A DNA stretch of 64,000 bases, taken from the NCBI RefSeq assembly GCF_000745485.1, contig NZ_KN050694.1, positions 407,470 to 471,469 on the forward strand, written 5' to 3'. Origin of the DNA: Methanobacterium veterum (GTDB lineage: Archaea; Methanobacteriota; Methanobacteria; Methanobacteriales; Methanobacteriaceae). The stretch's first letter is position 1. Each line of letters begins with the position of its first letter. Shown here in pieces: positions 1 to 11,904 of the stretch. The notes below the pieces were generated by a model. The model was not told the DNA's origin, did not search any database, and worked only from the letters and a program-made list of their open reading frames with translations. Both the position numbers and the translations under genes were made by a program.

Positions 1-114
1 AATTAATCAACGAGTTGTTACCAATTTGAAGCATAATAATAATCAATCCTGACAATATAATGCTATAATAACTAAAACTTAAGTTATTTAATTTATTATC
101 TTGACTTAAAAAAT

Positions 115-1125
115 TTATGGATGTAATCCTGTAACATCCAGTGACTTTTTCTCATCAAATCCAAACATTATATTCATATTTTGAATTGCCTGTCCAGATG
201 CACCTTTAACTAAATTATCAATAGCCGATACTATAATAATCCGCCCATTTGGATCTATCTGGAAACAACCAATATCACAATAATTAGATCCTCTAACTGC
301 ACTTAATCTTGGAATCTCATCCATATCAACAATCCTTACAAATGGTTCCGATTCATAAAATGAGTCATAAAGTTCTTTTACATACTCAGATGTTACATCT
401 TCCTTTAAAAATGCATGTGCAGTTGTTAAAATACCCCTTATTACTGGAACAAGGTGTGGTGTAAATGAAACATTAACATCCCCAAATTTAGATACTTCCT
501 GTTGAATTTCAGGCATGTGTCTGTGGGTTGTAACTGCATAAGGAACAATATTATCACTGATATTTGGATAATGAGTGGCTTCTGTAGGTTTAATTCCAGC
601 TCCACTTACCCCCGATTTAGAGTCAAGTATAACTGCATCTATAAGTTTTTCTTTTGCAAGAGGTAGTGATGCTAAAATACCGCCTGTTGGGAAACATCCA
701 GGATTTGCAACAAGTTTGGATTTCTTTATTTCATTCCTGTACACTTCTGGAAGCCCATAAACAGCGTCAAGTGGAGCAGAATGTTCAATACCATACCATT
801 TCTCATAAACAGCTATATCATCAAAACGGTAATCTCCACTTAAATCCACAACTTTAATGCCTCTTTCTATTAACTCTGGAACTATATCCATAGATGCCCC
901 GTGAGGAGTAGCAGTAAAAACAAGATCCGCATCTACTTTTTCTGCAGGGATATCTTTAAATTTAATATTTTCTCCCCTTAAATGAGGATGTACTTTTGAT
1001 ACATTAATTCCTGCATATTGTCTGGATGTTGCAGCAACTACATTTACATTATCATGATATTTTAAAAATCTCAGGAGTTCTCCTCCTGTATATCCACTTG
1101 CTCCTATGATGCCTACATCAATCAT
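115..1125 (-). CDS. argC: N-acetyl-gamma-glutamyl-phosphate reductase
   Basis: Catalyses the NADPH-dependent reduction of N-acetylglutamyl phosphate to the semialdehyde in arginine synthesis (cytoplasm). The 336-residue length is normal for the family. The Rossmann start [15 protein letters not shown] (residues 5-19) and the catalytic cysteine in NPGCFPTGG (Cys144) are intact. The ATG start has an AGGTGA site about 7 bases upstream. argB and argJ lie nearby on the same strand, but a plus-strand cell-wall hydrolase gene separates argC from argB, so argC is probably transcribed alone. Identification is firm. Confidence 0.97.
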   Translation of the reverse strand: MIDVGIIGASGYTGGELLRFLKYHDNVNVVAATSRQYAGINVSKVHPHLRGENIKFKDIPAEKVDADLVFTATPHGASMDIVPELIERGIKVVDLSGDYRFDDIAVYEKWYGIEHSAPLDAVYGLPEVYRNEIKKSKLVANPGCFPTGGILASLPLAKEKLIDAVILDSKSGVSGAGIKPTEATHYPNISDNIVPYAVTTHRHMPEIQQEVSKFGDVNVSFTPHLVPVIRGILTTAHAFLKEDVTSEYVKELYDSFYESEPFVRIVDMDEIPRLSAVRGSNYCDIGCFQIDPNGRIIIVSAIDNLVKGASGQAIQNMNIMFGFDEKKSLDVTGLHP

Positions 1126-1797
1126 ATTATTTTCACCTAAATGATTTTAGTTTAATGTTTATATTATAAATTACGATTTAAAAAAAACTACTAAATAATT
1201 TTGTATTGGGAGTTGAAAGAAATATACTTTCTTGAAAACAGTACAGAACGTTTTGTAAACTGTTAGAAACCAAAGTCTTTGAATCTAAAGTAAGGGTTAT
1301 CTGGTAAATATCGAAAGAATAATTATAATCGAAGAGCATTGATTTAAAATAATAATTTATATTAAATTTAAAGTAAAATTTAAATATATTAAACATAGTA
1401 AAGCTCAAATCTTTATTTATTGAATATTTCTTTAAATTATAAATATTTAAAATAAAAATATTCCTAGCAAAATTTTATATTCTTCACATACTCCTAAATC
1501 ATTTTTCTTTAAAAAGAAAACTTTTGTATGATTAAACAATTTTTGTACTGTTATATCTATAATATTTATTTTTTTGATCAAAACATGTTAATATTATCTT
1601 AACTTTTTCCTAAGTTTTTAAATCTTATTATTTCACTTTCAGTGTATTTTAACTTCCATAGGATTTAAGTACATGTTCATTGTATTTTATGGTTTTTAAA
1701 AAAAGCATTTAAATCGCTTTAAATCAAAATTAACTTTTTTAGAACGCTTTGTTTACACTTTTTTTTCGAAAGATTTATATGATACGATACTTAAGTA
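1126..1797. other. AT-rich divergent intergenic region
   Basis: This stretch of about 670 bases lies between the divergent argC and endoisopeptidase-like genes. It is very AT-rich with long A and T runs. I found no convincing coding sequence; the short frames inside lack ribosome sites and have low-complexity composition. The right end carries the promoter of the next gene. Confidence 0.6.
1771..1780 (+). promoter_or_regulatory. TATA box of the endoisopeptidase-like gene
   Basis: AGATTTATAT fits the archaeal TATA consensus. Archaeal transcripts usually start about 25 bases downstream, which would be near 1800-1806. The GTG at 1798, the furthest upstream possible start, would then lie at or before the transcript start and is unlikely to be used. 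Confidence 0.55.
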
Positions 1798-1808
1798 GTG
1801 CCACCCAG

Positions 1809-1833
1809 AAGAATACATTTTAAGTGTATTCTT
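1809..1833 (+). promoter_or_regulatory. Leader hairpin
   Basis: AAGAATACA (1809-1817) and TGTATTCTT (1825-1833) are perfect 9-base complements around a 7-base loop. The hairpin lies in the predicted 5' leader and ends directly before ATG 1834. It could affect translation or mRNA stability; that role is inference. Confidence 0.5.
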
Positions 1834-3303
1834 ATGTTGGGAATCGGAGGCGGTATAATTACTAGTAAGCTGTTATTCGCAGTTATGTTAGTGACAGCTA
1901 TGTTACTAACTGGTATTGCTGGCGTAAGCGCAGCAAATGTGGGACATACAGAAACTAAACTTAATAATTCCCATATCGTGCCTGAAAAAGTTAATTATGA
2001 TATAATTAACATAAAAGGTACAACTAAATCGGATATACAACAAAATAAATCCGATAAGACTGTAAAATATATTAAAAAAACAGTCCCAGATAAACAAATT
2101 GAAACACCAAATAAGAACACATCAAAGCACAAAGTACACAAGAAACAATTGATACACAGTAAAAACTTAACAAAAACCAGTGATATTATACATCAAAGTA
2201 CAGCAAACAGTACATCAAAAAAATCAACTAAGACAGCAAATGCATTAAAACAAGATGTTACAGCGAATTCAACCAAAAACACAGAACTCCAGGCTGCAGC
2301 AGGAGAAACAAAAAATATCAAAAAGTCTTCAAGTAAAGCCGCAGTAAAATCAGCAGTAACTTCAAAAAATTTCACTGTAAGCCAAATCAACAGTGCATCA
2401 GCAAGAGTCAACAAGTACATTGAAAATAAACACAGACTTCCAAAGTATGTAACCATTGGTACCTCTCAAGTTAAAATGCCTGCTTTTTTAAAATTACTCA
2501 CTGCAGACATAATACAATTAAATAATGGTAAAACCACACCAATAAAACTTAAGAATGTAAAAACTCCATCAAAAACAACAGAAAGCTTTAAAAGCGGAAA
2601 AATTAATAAATCTAGCTATTTAGGGCTTGCTAAAAGAGTTGATACATTTATAAATAAAAATGGTGTTGCACCTAAACAAACCACAAGCAATCTTGGTAAA
2701 ATGAATTATAAGTCATTAATTTACACATTTTCCAAGATACCTGCTTTCTACAAAACACACAAAAGACTACCAGGCCACGTATCAGTGAAAAAGTGGAGTA
2801 CATCTGGAACTACATCTGGAACTACAGGTGTATCTACAGTGAAAATACCTGCATCTTTGAAAAAATACGTTAAAGCTACTAAAAACTGTCAGGTAAACAA
2901 TGCAAGAATTAAATCACTGTCAAAACAGATAACCAGAGGAAAAAAGACACAGAAAGCCAAAGCAGTAGCAATATTCAACTGGGTACGAAACAAAATAGGT
3001 TACAAATTCTACTACAATACACGAAAAGGAGCAGTAGGTACCTTAAATGCCAGAAGCGGAAATTGTGTAGATACTGCACACCTGTTAATAGCTCTTGAAA
3101 GAGCAGCAGGAATTCCAGCTAGATACATCCATGGTAAAGCTAAATTTAGAAGCGGTAAATGGTACGGTCACGTTTGGGCTGGAGTATACGTAAACGGTAA
3201 GTGGTACAAAGCAGATGCTACCAGTTCCAGAAATTCATTTGGTGTTATTAAAAACTGGAGTAGAGCAGTAATAAAAGGTAAATATGCGTCGTTACCATTT
3301 TAA
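1834..3303 (+). CDS. Secreted pseudomurein endoisopeptidase-like transglutaminase with pseudomurein-binding repeats
   Basis: Predicted to bind pseudomurein and cleave its peptide cross-links outside the cell, as PeiW and PeiP do. Numbering from ATG 1834: a signal peptide with hydrophobic core LLFAVMLVTAMLL, a K/T/S/N-rich linker to about residue 180, two pseudomurein-binding repeats (about 182-240 and 258-325), and a C-terminal transglutaminase-like domain with catalytic Cys411 (GNCVD), His446 (GHVWAG) and Asp461 (ADATS). No phage genes surround it, so it is probably a host wall-remodelling enzyme. The start is uncertain. The only SD, GGAGG at 1846-1850, lies downstream of ATG 1834 and 7 bases before ATT 1858, which would give a better signal peptide. 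The coordinates use the conservative ATG. Confidence 0.88.
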   Translation: MLGIGGGIITSKLLFAVMLVTAMLLTGIAGVSAANVGHTETKLNNSHIVPEKVNYDIINIKGTTKSDIQQNKSDKTVKYIKKTVPDKQIETPNKNTSKHKVHKKQLIHSKNLTKTSDIIHQSTANSTSKKSTKTANALKQDVTANSTKNTELQAAAGETKNIKKSSSKAAVKSAVTSKNFTVSQINSASARVNKYIENKHRLPKYVTIGTSQVKMPAFLKLLTADIIQLNNGKTTPIKLKNVKTPSKTTESFKSGKINKSSYLGLAKRVDTFINKNGVAPKQTTSNLGKMNYKSLIYTFSKIPAFYKTHKRLPGHVSVKKWSTSGTTSGTTGVSTVKIPASLKKYVKATKNCQVNNARIKSLSKQITRGKKTQKAKAVAIFNWVRNKIGYKFYYNTRKGAVGTLNARSGNCVDTAHLLIALERAAGIPARYIHGKAKFRSGKWYGHVWAGVYVNGKWYKADATSSRNSFGVIKNWSRAVIKGKYASLPF

Positions 3304-3304
3304 T

Positions 3305-3337
3305 AGGTAAGTGCATTTACCTTCTCTATTTTTTTTA
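3305..3337 (+). terminator. Hairpin plus T-run terminator
   Basis: AGGTAA (3305-3310) and TTACCT (3317-3322) form a 6-base stem, followed by a T-rich tract ending at about 3337. It lies directly after the endoisopeptidase-like gene stop codon, facing the minus-strand argB. Confidence 0.5.
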
Positions 3338-3415
3338 AATTACTTAAAAATAGGCTTTCAATAATTAATAAAATCTAATTTTATTTTATATATCAAAATA
3401 AGTAAATAATGGAAC

Positions 3416-4297
3416 TTACGATTTAATCATAGTCCCAATTCCTTTTTTAGTAAATATTTCAAGCAAGACAGAATGTTTAACTCTGCCGTCAATGATATGG
3501 GCAGATGAAACACCGTCTTCAATAGCTTTAATACAGGTCATTGTTTTAGGCAGCATTCCTTCAGTTATGGTTCCATCCTTGATTAACTCTTCAATTTCGT
3601 CGATTTTGATTTTTCGAATAAGTGACTCAGGGTCCTTTGGATCTGCAAGTATTCCAGGAACATCTGTCAGTATAATCAACTTTTCTGCATCCATTTCAGA
3701 AGCCATATCTCCTGCAACAGTATCTGCATTTAAATTCAAAGTTTCTCCATTATCAGCAACACCAATAGGTGAAATTATTGGGATATAATCATTTTTAGTG
3801 AGTACATTTACTATTTCCGGGTTTATAGACTTGATTTCACCTACAAGCCCTAAATCTACCATCTGTTTTTCACCAGTTACACTATTTACTATTTCATGAG
3901 GGGCTTTCCTGACAGCTTCTATAAGTTTGCTGTCTTTTCCAGAGATCCCCACTCCATTTCCACCGTGCCAGCCTATTCTTGACACAATTTCAGTGTTTAT
4001 CTTACCTACAAGGACCATTTTAACTATGTCCATAGTTTCCCTATCGGTTATTCGAAGTCCTTCAATAAATTTTGGCTCTTTTCCAATTTTATCCATAGCC
4101 CTTGATATTTCAGGCCCTCCTCCATGCACAACAATTGGATTCATGCCCACATACTTTAAGAGCACTGTATCTCTTGCAGTGGAGTCCATAGCTTTTTCAT
4201 CCACCATAGCATGTCCGCCATATTTTATAAGAATCTTCTTTTTGTGAAATTTTTTTATGTAAGGCAGTGCCTCTATTAAAATGTTAACGGTTTCCAT
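3416..4297 (-). CDS. argB: Acetylglutamate kinase
   Basis: Phosphorylates N-acetylglutamate with ATP, the second step of arginine synthesis. The 293-residue protein has the amino-acid-kinase nucleotide loop KYGGHAM (25-31) and the substrate glycine loop VHGGGPEIS (57-65). The C-terminal half keeps [13 protein letters not shown] and LTDVPGI, typical of ArgB. Start ATG 4297 has GGGAT upstream. It follows argJ on the same strand, but about 430 bases holding a structured repeat lie between them, so co-transcription is doubtful. Confidence 0.97.
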   Translation of the reverse strand: METVNILIEALPYIKKFHKKKILIKYGGHAMVDEKAMDSTARDTVLLKYVGMNPIVVHGGGPEISRAMDKIGKEPKFIEGLRITDRETMDIVKMVLVGKINTEIVSRIGWHGGNGVGISGKDSKLIEAVRKAPHEIVNSVTGEKQMVDLGLVGEIKSINPEIVNVLTKNDYIPIISPIGVADNGETLNLNADTVAGDMASEMDAEKLIILTDVPGILADPKDPESLIRKIKIDEIEELIKDGTITEGMLPKTMTCIKAIEDGVSSAHIIDGRVKHSVLLEIFTKKGIGTMIKS

Positions 4298-4515
4298 TTT
4301 ATCCCAAGTTTCAGTTATGTGATAGTTAAATTTTCTTGAATTCGAATATTTTTAAATCAATTATAGTATAAAATTTAATATTTAATAACTCATTCTACCT
4401 TTTAAAATATTTGATAGAAATCAAATTGGTGCAAAATATAATTTGATATATACGGATTATTCTAAATCCATCAAAGAGATAGTCTAATTTAAGTATTGTA
4501 TGAATTAATTTCATG

Positions 4516-4711
4516 TAAGCCACATGTCAACTGTAAAGTGTGTTTTTTGCTTCCAAAAAATCTCCGATTTTTCGCAGTGAGCGCAAAATCAGAAGTCTTC
4601 AAAATTCATGATTTAAGACCAAACAGAGTTTTTTTAGGTTTGTAACAGCAAAAATCCTTGATTTTTGCATGCTCAAAACTCTTCGAATTTTGAGGATTTT
4701 CAAGTGGCTTA
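4516..4711. repeat. Multi-hairpin intergenic repeat element of about 196 bp
   Basis: The outer ends pair: TAAGCCAC (4516-4523) with GTGGCTTA (4704-4711). Inside are several short palindromes with 3-base loops: AAAAATC-TCC-GATTTTT (4556-4572), GCAAAAATC-CTT-GATTTTTGC (4648-4668), and a weaker CTCAAAA/TTTTGAG pair (about 4672-4693). The element has no coding potential. It looks like a dispersed, transposase-free structured repeat. I cannot tell which strand, if any, is transcribed. Confidence 0.55.
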
Positions 4712-4725
4712 AAAAAATATTACAT

Positions 4726-5919
4726 TCATGTACTGTACTCTGAATTAATTTTCACATAGTCACATGATAAATCGCACCCGTATGCGGCTGCAGAATGTTT
4801 TCCTAAATTAAGATCAACAATTATTTCAATTTCATCATTCTGCATTATTTTTTCTGCAGTTTTAAGTTCATCTGTTCCGTCAAAAGCTAGAATAGAGCCT
4901 TTTTCCACAATTTTGACAGTTTCATTATCTGACTTAAATGTTATATCTACAAGGTTTTCATCCATTTCAGCCCCTGAATAACCTACAGCTGCAACTACTC
5001 TGCCCCAGTTGGGGTCAGCTCCGAATAATGCCGTTTTTACAAGTGATGATCCAACGATAGCTTTTGATGCAGATTTTGCATCACCAGAAGATGCAGCGCC
5101 ATTTACATGAACTTCCATGTATTTAGTTTCCCCTTCGCCGTCCTTTGCCATCATCTTCGCAAGTTCAATACATACATACTCAAGCGCTTCCTGGAAATTT
5201 TCGTCCATTTTCCCTGAACTTCCATTTGACATCAGTATAACAGTATCATTGGTACTTTCATCACCGTCTACAACGACCATGTTGAATGATTTATCCACTG
5301 CTTTTTTAAGCGCGTCATTTAGTTCTTCAGCTGATGCTTTAACATCAGTGGTAATGAAACATAGCATTGTACCCATATTTGGTGCTATCATCCCAGAACC
5401 CTTAGTTATACCCCCAATTTTAACATTACTTCCATCTTTAAGGGTAGTTTGAACAGCAAATTCCTTTGAAAATGTGTCAGTCGTCATTATAGCTTCTGCT
5501 GCTGCAAATGAAGCTTCAGGAGAATTTTCAAGGGTATTCAGCGACTCATCTATAAGTGCATTTATAATGTCTAAAGGCAGTTTCCTTCCAATTATGCCTG
5601 TGGATGCGGCAGCAACATCATTTAAATCAATATTTAATTTATCTGCAACCCTTTTTGTCATTTCTTTTGCACTCGAAATACCTTCTTCACCTGTGAAACA
5701 GTTGGCATTCCCACTGTTTGCAACGATTGCGGATAATTTCCCGTCTTTAAGTACATCTTTCGTAACAATAACTGGTGCTGCCACTACTTTATTTGAGGTA
5801 AAAACTGCAGATGCTGTATTTTCTTTACTAACTATTACAGATACTCCATATTTTCCTTTACGAGAACCTGAAGCTAGAACACCATCTACAGCACATATTC
5901 CCCCTTTTATTATTTCCAT
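4726..5919 (-). CDS. argJ: Bifunctional glutamate N-acetyltransferase/ornithine acetyltransferase
   Basis: Transfers acetyl from N-acetylornithine to glutamate, the recycling route of arginine synthesis. The 397 residues match the family. Motifs are [12 protein letters not shown] (67-78) and the self-cleavage region [14 protein letters not shown], in which Thr184 should be the new N-terminal nucleophile after autoproteolysis into two chains. The residue before Thr is Gly183 where many family members have Ala. Start ATG 5919 has GGAG upstream. Whether it is mono- or bifunctional cannot be told from sequence alone. Confidence 0.95.
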   Translation of the reverse strand: MEIIKGGICAVDGVLASGSRKGKYGVSVIVSKENTASAVFTSNKVVAAPVIVTKDVLKDGKLSAIVANSGNANCFTGEEGISSAKEMTKRVADKLNIDLNDVAAASTGIIGRKLPLDIINALIDESLNTLENSPEASFAAAEAIMTTDTFSKEFAVQTTLKDGSNVKIGGITKGSGMIAPNMGTMLCFITTDVKASAEELNDALKKAVDKSFNMVVVDGDESTNDTVILMSNGSSGKMDENFQEALEYVCIELAKMMAKDGEGETKYMEVHVNGAASSGDAKSASKAIVGSSLVKTALFGADPNWGRVVAAVGYSGAEMDENLVDITFKSDNETVKIVEKGSILAFDGTDELKTAEKIMQNDEIEIIVDLNLGKHSAAAYGCDLSCDYVKINSEYST

Positions 5920-6006
5920 AAAAATTCTCCATTAATATTATTTTAAAATCGTGTCTAATCAAATAAAATTAGAAAATAGTGATTTAATCACTGAAATATT
6001 TTTATA

Positions 6007-6396
6007 CTATTGATTATCGCCAGTACCGTCATCATCATTGTCTCCGCCGGTGCCACTGCTACTACCGCCGTTTTCTGTGGTTCCACTGTTTCCACTGTTA
6101 GTGCTTCCGCTGTTACTACCCTTGCTACCACTGGTGCTTCCGCTACTACCACTATTATCCTTATAAGTAGATTCTGAATTTTCATCTGTGCTATTTACGC
6201 TGGTTTTAGGTTCTGTATTGATGTTAACATTTTTTGTGGATGGGACCTGTATATCCTGATTGGTTGAGACCTGTGTAGTGTTTTGGGTATTGTTTTGATC
6301 CAAACCCATTACTATTCCTGCTCCTGATCCAAATCCAAAAGCGATTAATGCTATAATCAGTCCGATAATGGCTTTTGCTTCAGTTTCTGGCTTCAT
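6007..6396 (-). CDS. Small membrane-anchored protein with Ser/Gly/Asn-rich tail
   Basis: Unrecognised family. The 129-residue protein has a short polar start (KPETEAK), one membrane segment (about residues 9-30, IIGLIIALIAFGFGSGAG) and a low-complexity extracellular tail rich in N, T, S and G, ending in an acidic GGDNDDDGTGDNQ. The topology suggests an anchored surface protein whose tail may be glycosylated, since it contains several N-x-S/T sites. It is the last gene of the tgtA-led strand, 89 bases after the cyclase-like gene. No function is assigned. Confidence 0.7.
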   Translation of the reverse strand: MKPETEAKAIIGLIIALIAFGFGSGAGIVMGLDQNNTQNTTQVSTNQDIQVPSTKNVNINTEPKTSVNSTDENSESTYKDNSGSSGSTSGSKGSNSGSTNSGNSGTTENGGSSSGTGGDNDDDGTGDNQ

Positions 6397-6485
6397 AATA
6401 CCACTCTAGTTTTCTATTGTAAGTTTTAATTAATAAATATAATGGTTTAACTTAATCTCTGTGTCTAGATCTTTGCTAGATCAAA

Positions 6486-7691
6486 CTATGTTGCAATTGC
6501 ATATAAAAGAGCGAGGAATATTGACACGATACCAAATTCCCAGTATCCAATGCTCCATCCTATGAATGTAGCTATAAACACGAAGATAAATATTATTACA
6601 GCTTTAGATTTCCCATGCATTAAGAAATCCAGGATAGACCTTGAGAATTCTGAAGGAATATAATATGCGTATGTTCCATCTGCAATATCAAAAACCATAA
6701 CTGGGCTGTTATTCCATATTTTAACTTCATCAGCTATTTGAGCCCTTTCTCCAGATTCCCTTCTGCTTTTTCCTATACCTGCCCTTAGCATTGCTCCATG
6801 ATTTAAAGCATGCCATGCAGAATCAATACCTGCCTGTAATGCTGCATGCTTTGTTGGGAAATTAGCGACAAAATCATCCCCTCCTTCCCTATATCCTTCA
6901 ATTTTTCCATTACATTCATTCTCGATGAAATTTTTAATATCTGTCATTATTTCAACGAGTTTGTCACGCCCATTTTCTGATATAAATTTAGTGGAATCTA
7001 TCATATCAATAAATAGATAATTATCATAAACTGCAGGGGCACCCTTTAATTTTCCAGTTTTACCTGAAAATACAATTGCATATTCTCCCCCTAATTTGGT
7101 AAACCCTACTCCTGATGATTCACCAATCTGTTTGTTTAAATTAATAGCCCTTTCAATAGATGCTGCTCCAGTCATACCTGATGCAGCCCTTACGTGAATA
7201 TCTTTTTCTAAACCGCGGCTTATAATTTCAATTCCTACTCTTATTGCATCATTTTTAGAAAGCATCCTTGCTACAATCTCAGTACTGCTTTCCTCAACAA
7301 TTGTACCCCTTTCCTTTTCAATGATGTTTACAAATTCCTTAATAATCGGATCTTTTTCAAAGACCTCTACATACAGATACCGATCACTACCCATAATTAT
7401 ATTACTTAAAAGGGCATACTCATCAACTTTATTTTCTGCAGGCTTTAATTCTATGAATTTTCTACCTTCAGGGATGTTTGCTGTACCTATTTCTTTAACA
7501 AGGTTATGGAAAATATTTTGAGTTGTAATATGTGCACGATCAAGTTCCAATAGCATCGTTTTAGTGTAATTTATCATCTCTACGTATTCTCTTTCCCTGT
7601 CGTTGGTTGGGTAATATTTTGTGCCTATGCTTAAGACCTTGGCCTTTATAAAAAGTCCAAAAAGTCCTCTCATTAGATAATCCATGACCAT
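6486..7691 (-). CDS. Nucleotidyl cyclase-like membrane protein
   Basis: 401 residues. The central-to-C-terminal region resembles a class III cyclase/GGDEF-like fold. YLFIDMIDSTKFI (225-237) carries the two metal-binding aspartates and REGGDDF (268-274) the following turn, with a trailing LRAGIGKSRRE strand. Two membrane segments close the protein (about 363-383 and 385-400). The N-terminal 200 residues are not recognised. The start has AAGGAGG about 10 bases upstream. It lies between a nuclease-like gene and a small anchored protein. The product nucleotide cannot be predicted. It could instead be a catalytically altered relative such as a GTP cyclohydrolase III-like enzyme. Confidence 0.7.
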   Translation of the reverse strand: MVMDYLMRGLFGLFIKAKVLSIGTKYYPTNDREREYVEMINYTKTMLLELDRAHITTQNIFHNLVKEIGTANIPEGRKFIELKPAENKVDEYALLSNIIMGSDRYLYVEVFEKDPIIKEFVNIIEKERGTIVEESSTEIVARMLSKNDAIRVGIEIISRGLEKDIHVRAASGMTGAASIERAINLNKQIGESSGVGFTKLGGEYAIVFSGKTGKLKGAPAVYDNYLFIDMIDSTKFISENGRDKLVEIMTDIKNFIENECNGKIEGYREGGDDFVANFPTKHAALQAGIDSAWHALNHGAMLRAGIGKSRRESGERAQIADEVKIWNNSPVMVFDIADGTYAYYIPSEFSRSILDFLMHGKSKAVIIFIFVFIATFIGWSIGYWEFGIVSIFLALLYAIAT

Positions 7692-7739
7692 TTAACTTTT
7701 TCCTCCTTATAGAGCGAAATGAGATTTCGTTAGATATTA

Positions 7740-8768
7740 CTACCCTTTACTTTCTCCTTTTTCTAAAACAATTTCAAATTGTCCTGGTTTTTCCATTAAC
7801 ATACTTGGTTTAACGGATACAATAGGAAATTTCCATGTTCCAATCCTTGCAGCCACTGTACTTGCAATATTTCTAGAGTTTTTCTTTACAAATGAGTAAT
7901 CGTGATCATTAATGGTTATATTTATATTATATTTGGATTCCTCAACTACCTCATCAGAATAAAGAATATTAAGCTCAAAACTACCCGGTTTTGTGAAAAG
8001 ATCATTTCTTACAGCAACAAGGGGTGCGTGTTCAAGTTTAAGTCTATCTCCAACAGTAACTGCAATATTTCCCGCATATCTAACAGCATCTTTATAGTCC
8101 CTTGGGCTTACAAGAACAAAAATAATGAAGTCGCTCGTTGATTCAGCCTCTTCAACCAGGTTCATTACTTTACCAAAGAGAGGAATCTTCTGGAATATAT
8201 CTTCTATTTTAGAGTCCAGTGCATTTTCCCGCGTTTTAGTTATCCTATCAATTGCTTCTTTTGCAATTGCAATACCACTTATTTTCTTACTTTTTTTAAC
8301 TTTATACGCATCTAATCCCTTTCTTTCAAATTCGTTAAGGGAATATGTACATATTTTTTGCAGTATATTTTTAACTTTTTTAGGCTTAGAAGATGTTCCA
8401 ATGGAGATTTCACCATTTTTAATACCATAAGGAATTCTTCTACTAGCAATATCTTTAAATTCGTCGTTATAATCTCTAAACATATCATTTGATAATATTT
8501 TTGCATTTTCTTCATATGCAATTTTTAAAATAAAATGATCTGCCGTTGTACCAGATGGGACCTGTTGAACTTTTTCTTCTTCAAGAAGCTTGTTGAATTC
8601 TTCCTTGTTGTCTATTTCATGTCTAAGGGGTGCATCCGCTATGGCAAATGGTTCATAACCTAATCCTTTCAACGCTTCAATTGCATTTAATATGTTATTA
8701 AGACTTGGCTGTCCGTCTTTTCCTTTTCCAAAGTGAGCTACGTTGGATGCATCAATAATTACTTTCAA
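7740..8768 (-). CDS. NYN/PIN-type ribonuclease domain protein
   Basis: 342 residues. The N-terminal about 130 residues match the NYN/Zc3h12a-like RNase fold. MKVIIDASNVAHFG (1-14) gives the first acidic residue, TTADHFILKIA and ILSNDMFRDYNDEF give the later ones (conserved aspartates of PIN-like nucleases). The C-terminal about 200 residues are unrecognised and contain a repeated pattern ending in two similar strands (APLVAVRNDLFTKPGSFEL and PIVSVKPSMLMEKPGQFEI). It overlaps the metallophosphoesterase gene by 4 bases, so the two are translationally coupled. A role in RNA processing or decay is inferred. Confidence 0.8.
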   Translation of the reverse strand: MKVIIDASNVAHFGKGKDGQPSLNNILNAIEALKGLGYEPFAIADAPLRHEIDNKEEFNKLLEEEKVQQVPSGTTADHFILKIAYEENAKILSNDMFRDYNDEFKDIASRRIPYGIKNGEISIGTSSKPKKVKNILQKICTYSLNEFERKGLDAYKVKKSKKISGIAIAKEAIDRITKTRENALDSKIEDIFQKIPLFGKVMNLVEEAESTSDFIIFVLVSPRDYKDAVRYAGNIAVTVGDRLKLEHAPLVAVRNDLFTKPGSFELNILYSDEVVEESKYNINITINDHDYSFVKKNSRNIASTVAARIGTWKFPIVSVKPSMLMEKPGQFEIVLEKGESKG

Positions 8769-9520
8769 TCAATCACCTTACATCTATTTTCAAATTTTGC
8801 AAGACACTTAGATTTTCCATCTGCCTGATTTAAGACTACTTCAACAGTATCTGGTTTAATATCAATTGTATTAAAAGAACAAACATCTTTTCCTCGAAGT
8901 TTAAGCGAAGAAACTGTTCCAGCAGTAACAAATGTTGTATTGCCTACGAACCATACATAAGGCACGTGTTTATGTCCAGATAATACGATATCTGCCTCTC
9001 CATCAATTATAGATTTTAAAATATCTCCTGCATCAGTTAATACGTTCCTTTCACGCCCAGTTTTTGGGACGGGGATTATATGGTGGTGAAGAGCTATTAT
9101 CTTATATAAATTATTTTCTCCAGCGCTTTTAAGTTCTGCTTCCATTGAAGCTTGCTGTGCTCTACCTATTTTCCCATAATCTATATCTGGCTCGCTGCTA
9201 TCTAATCCTATAGCACTAATTTCAGGAGTTTTAACATTTAAAGTACCACACTGCTTTTTTATAAGTTCCTCAAAACATTCGTTCCCTATATGCCGTGCAT
9301 CGTGATTTCCAGGAACTACAAGCAGTGGACTTTCAAAAAGTTCCATGAACTCTGCTGCTCTTTCAAATTCTGCATAATAACCATTGTTGGTTATATCTCC
9401 AGTTACAATCACTAAATTTGGATTGAGGTCATTAACTTTATTTATGGCCCGGAGTAAAAGCTCCTCTTTGAAATTGATTGCACCGATATGCATATCTGAT
9501 AGGTGAGCAATAAATGCCAT
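8765..9520 (-). CDS. Calcineurin-like metallophosphoesterase
   Basis: 251 residues with all the metal-binding motifs of the family: DMHIG (D9, H11), GDITNNG, GNHDARH, LHHH and GHKH. The substrate is unknown; homologues include 3',5'-cyclic nucleotide phosphodiesterases and exonucleases. It overlaps the NYN nuclease gene by 4 bases and abuts the NAC gene with no gap. Such tight packing suggests joint expression with tgtA and NAC. The pairing with a cyclase-like gene one gene downstream leaves open a cyclic nucleotide function, which is inference. Confidence 0.9.
   Translation of the reverse strand: MAFIAHLSDMHIGAINFKEELLLRAINKVNDLNPNLVIVTGDITNNGYYAEFERAAEFMELFESPLLVVPGNHDARHIGNECFEELIKKQCGTLNVKTPEISAIGLDSSEPDIDYGKIGRAQQASMEAELKSAGENNLYKIIALHHHIIPVPKTGRERNVLTDAGDILKSIIDGEADIVLSGHKHVPYVWFVGNTTFVTAGTVSSLKLRGKDVCSFNTIDIKPDTVEVVLNQADGKSKCLAKFENRCKVID

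Positions 9521-11904
<2,384 letters not shown>

Noticed and set aside
1178..1408. 76-codon minus-strand frame upstream of argC
   Set aside because: Phe/Tyr/Asn-rich composition typical of AT-rich non-coding DNA and no SD.
5474..5935. 153-codon plus-strand frame over argJ
   Set aside because: Antisense shadow of argJ; composition follows the complement of the conserved gene.
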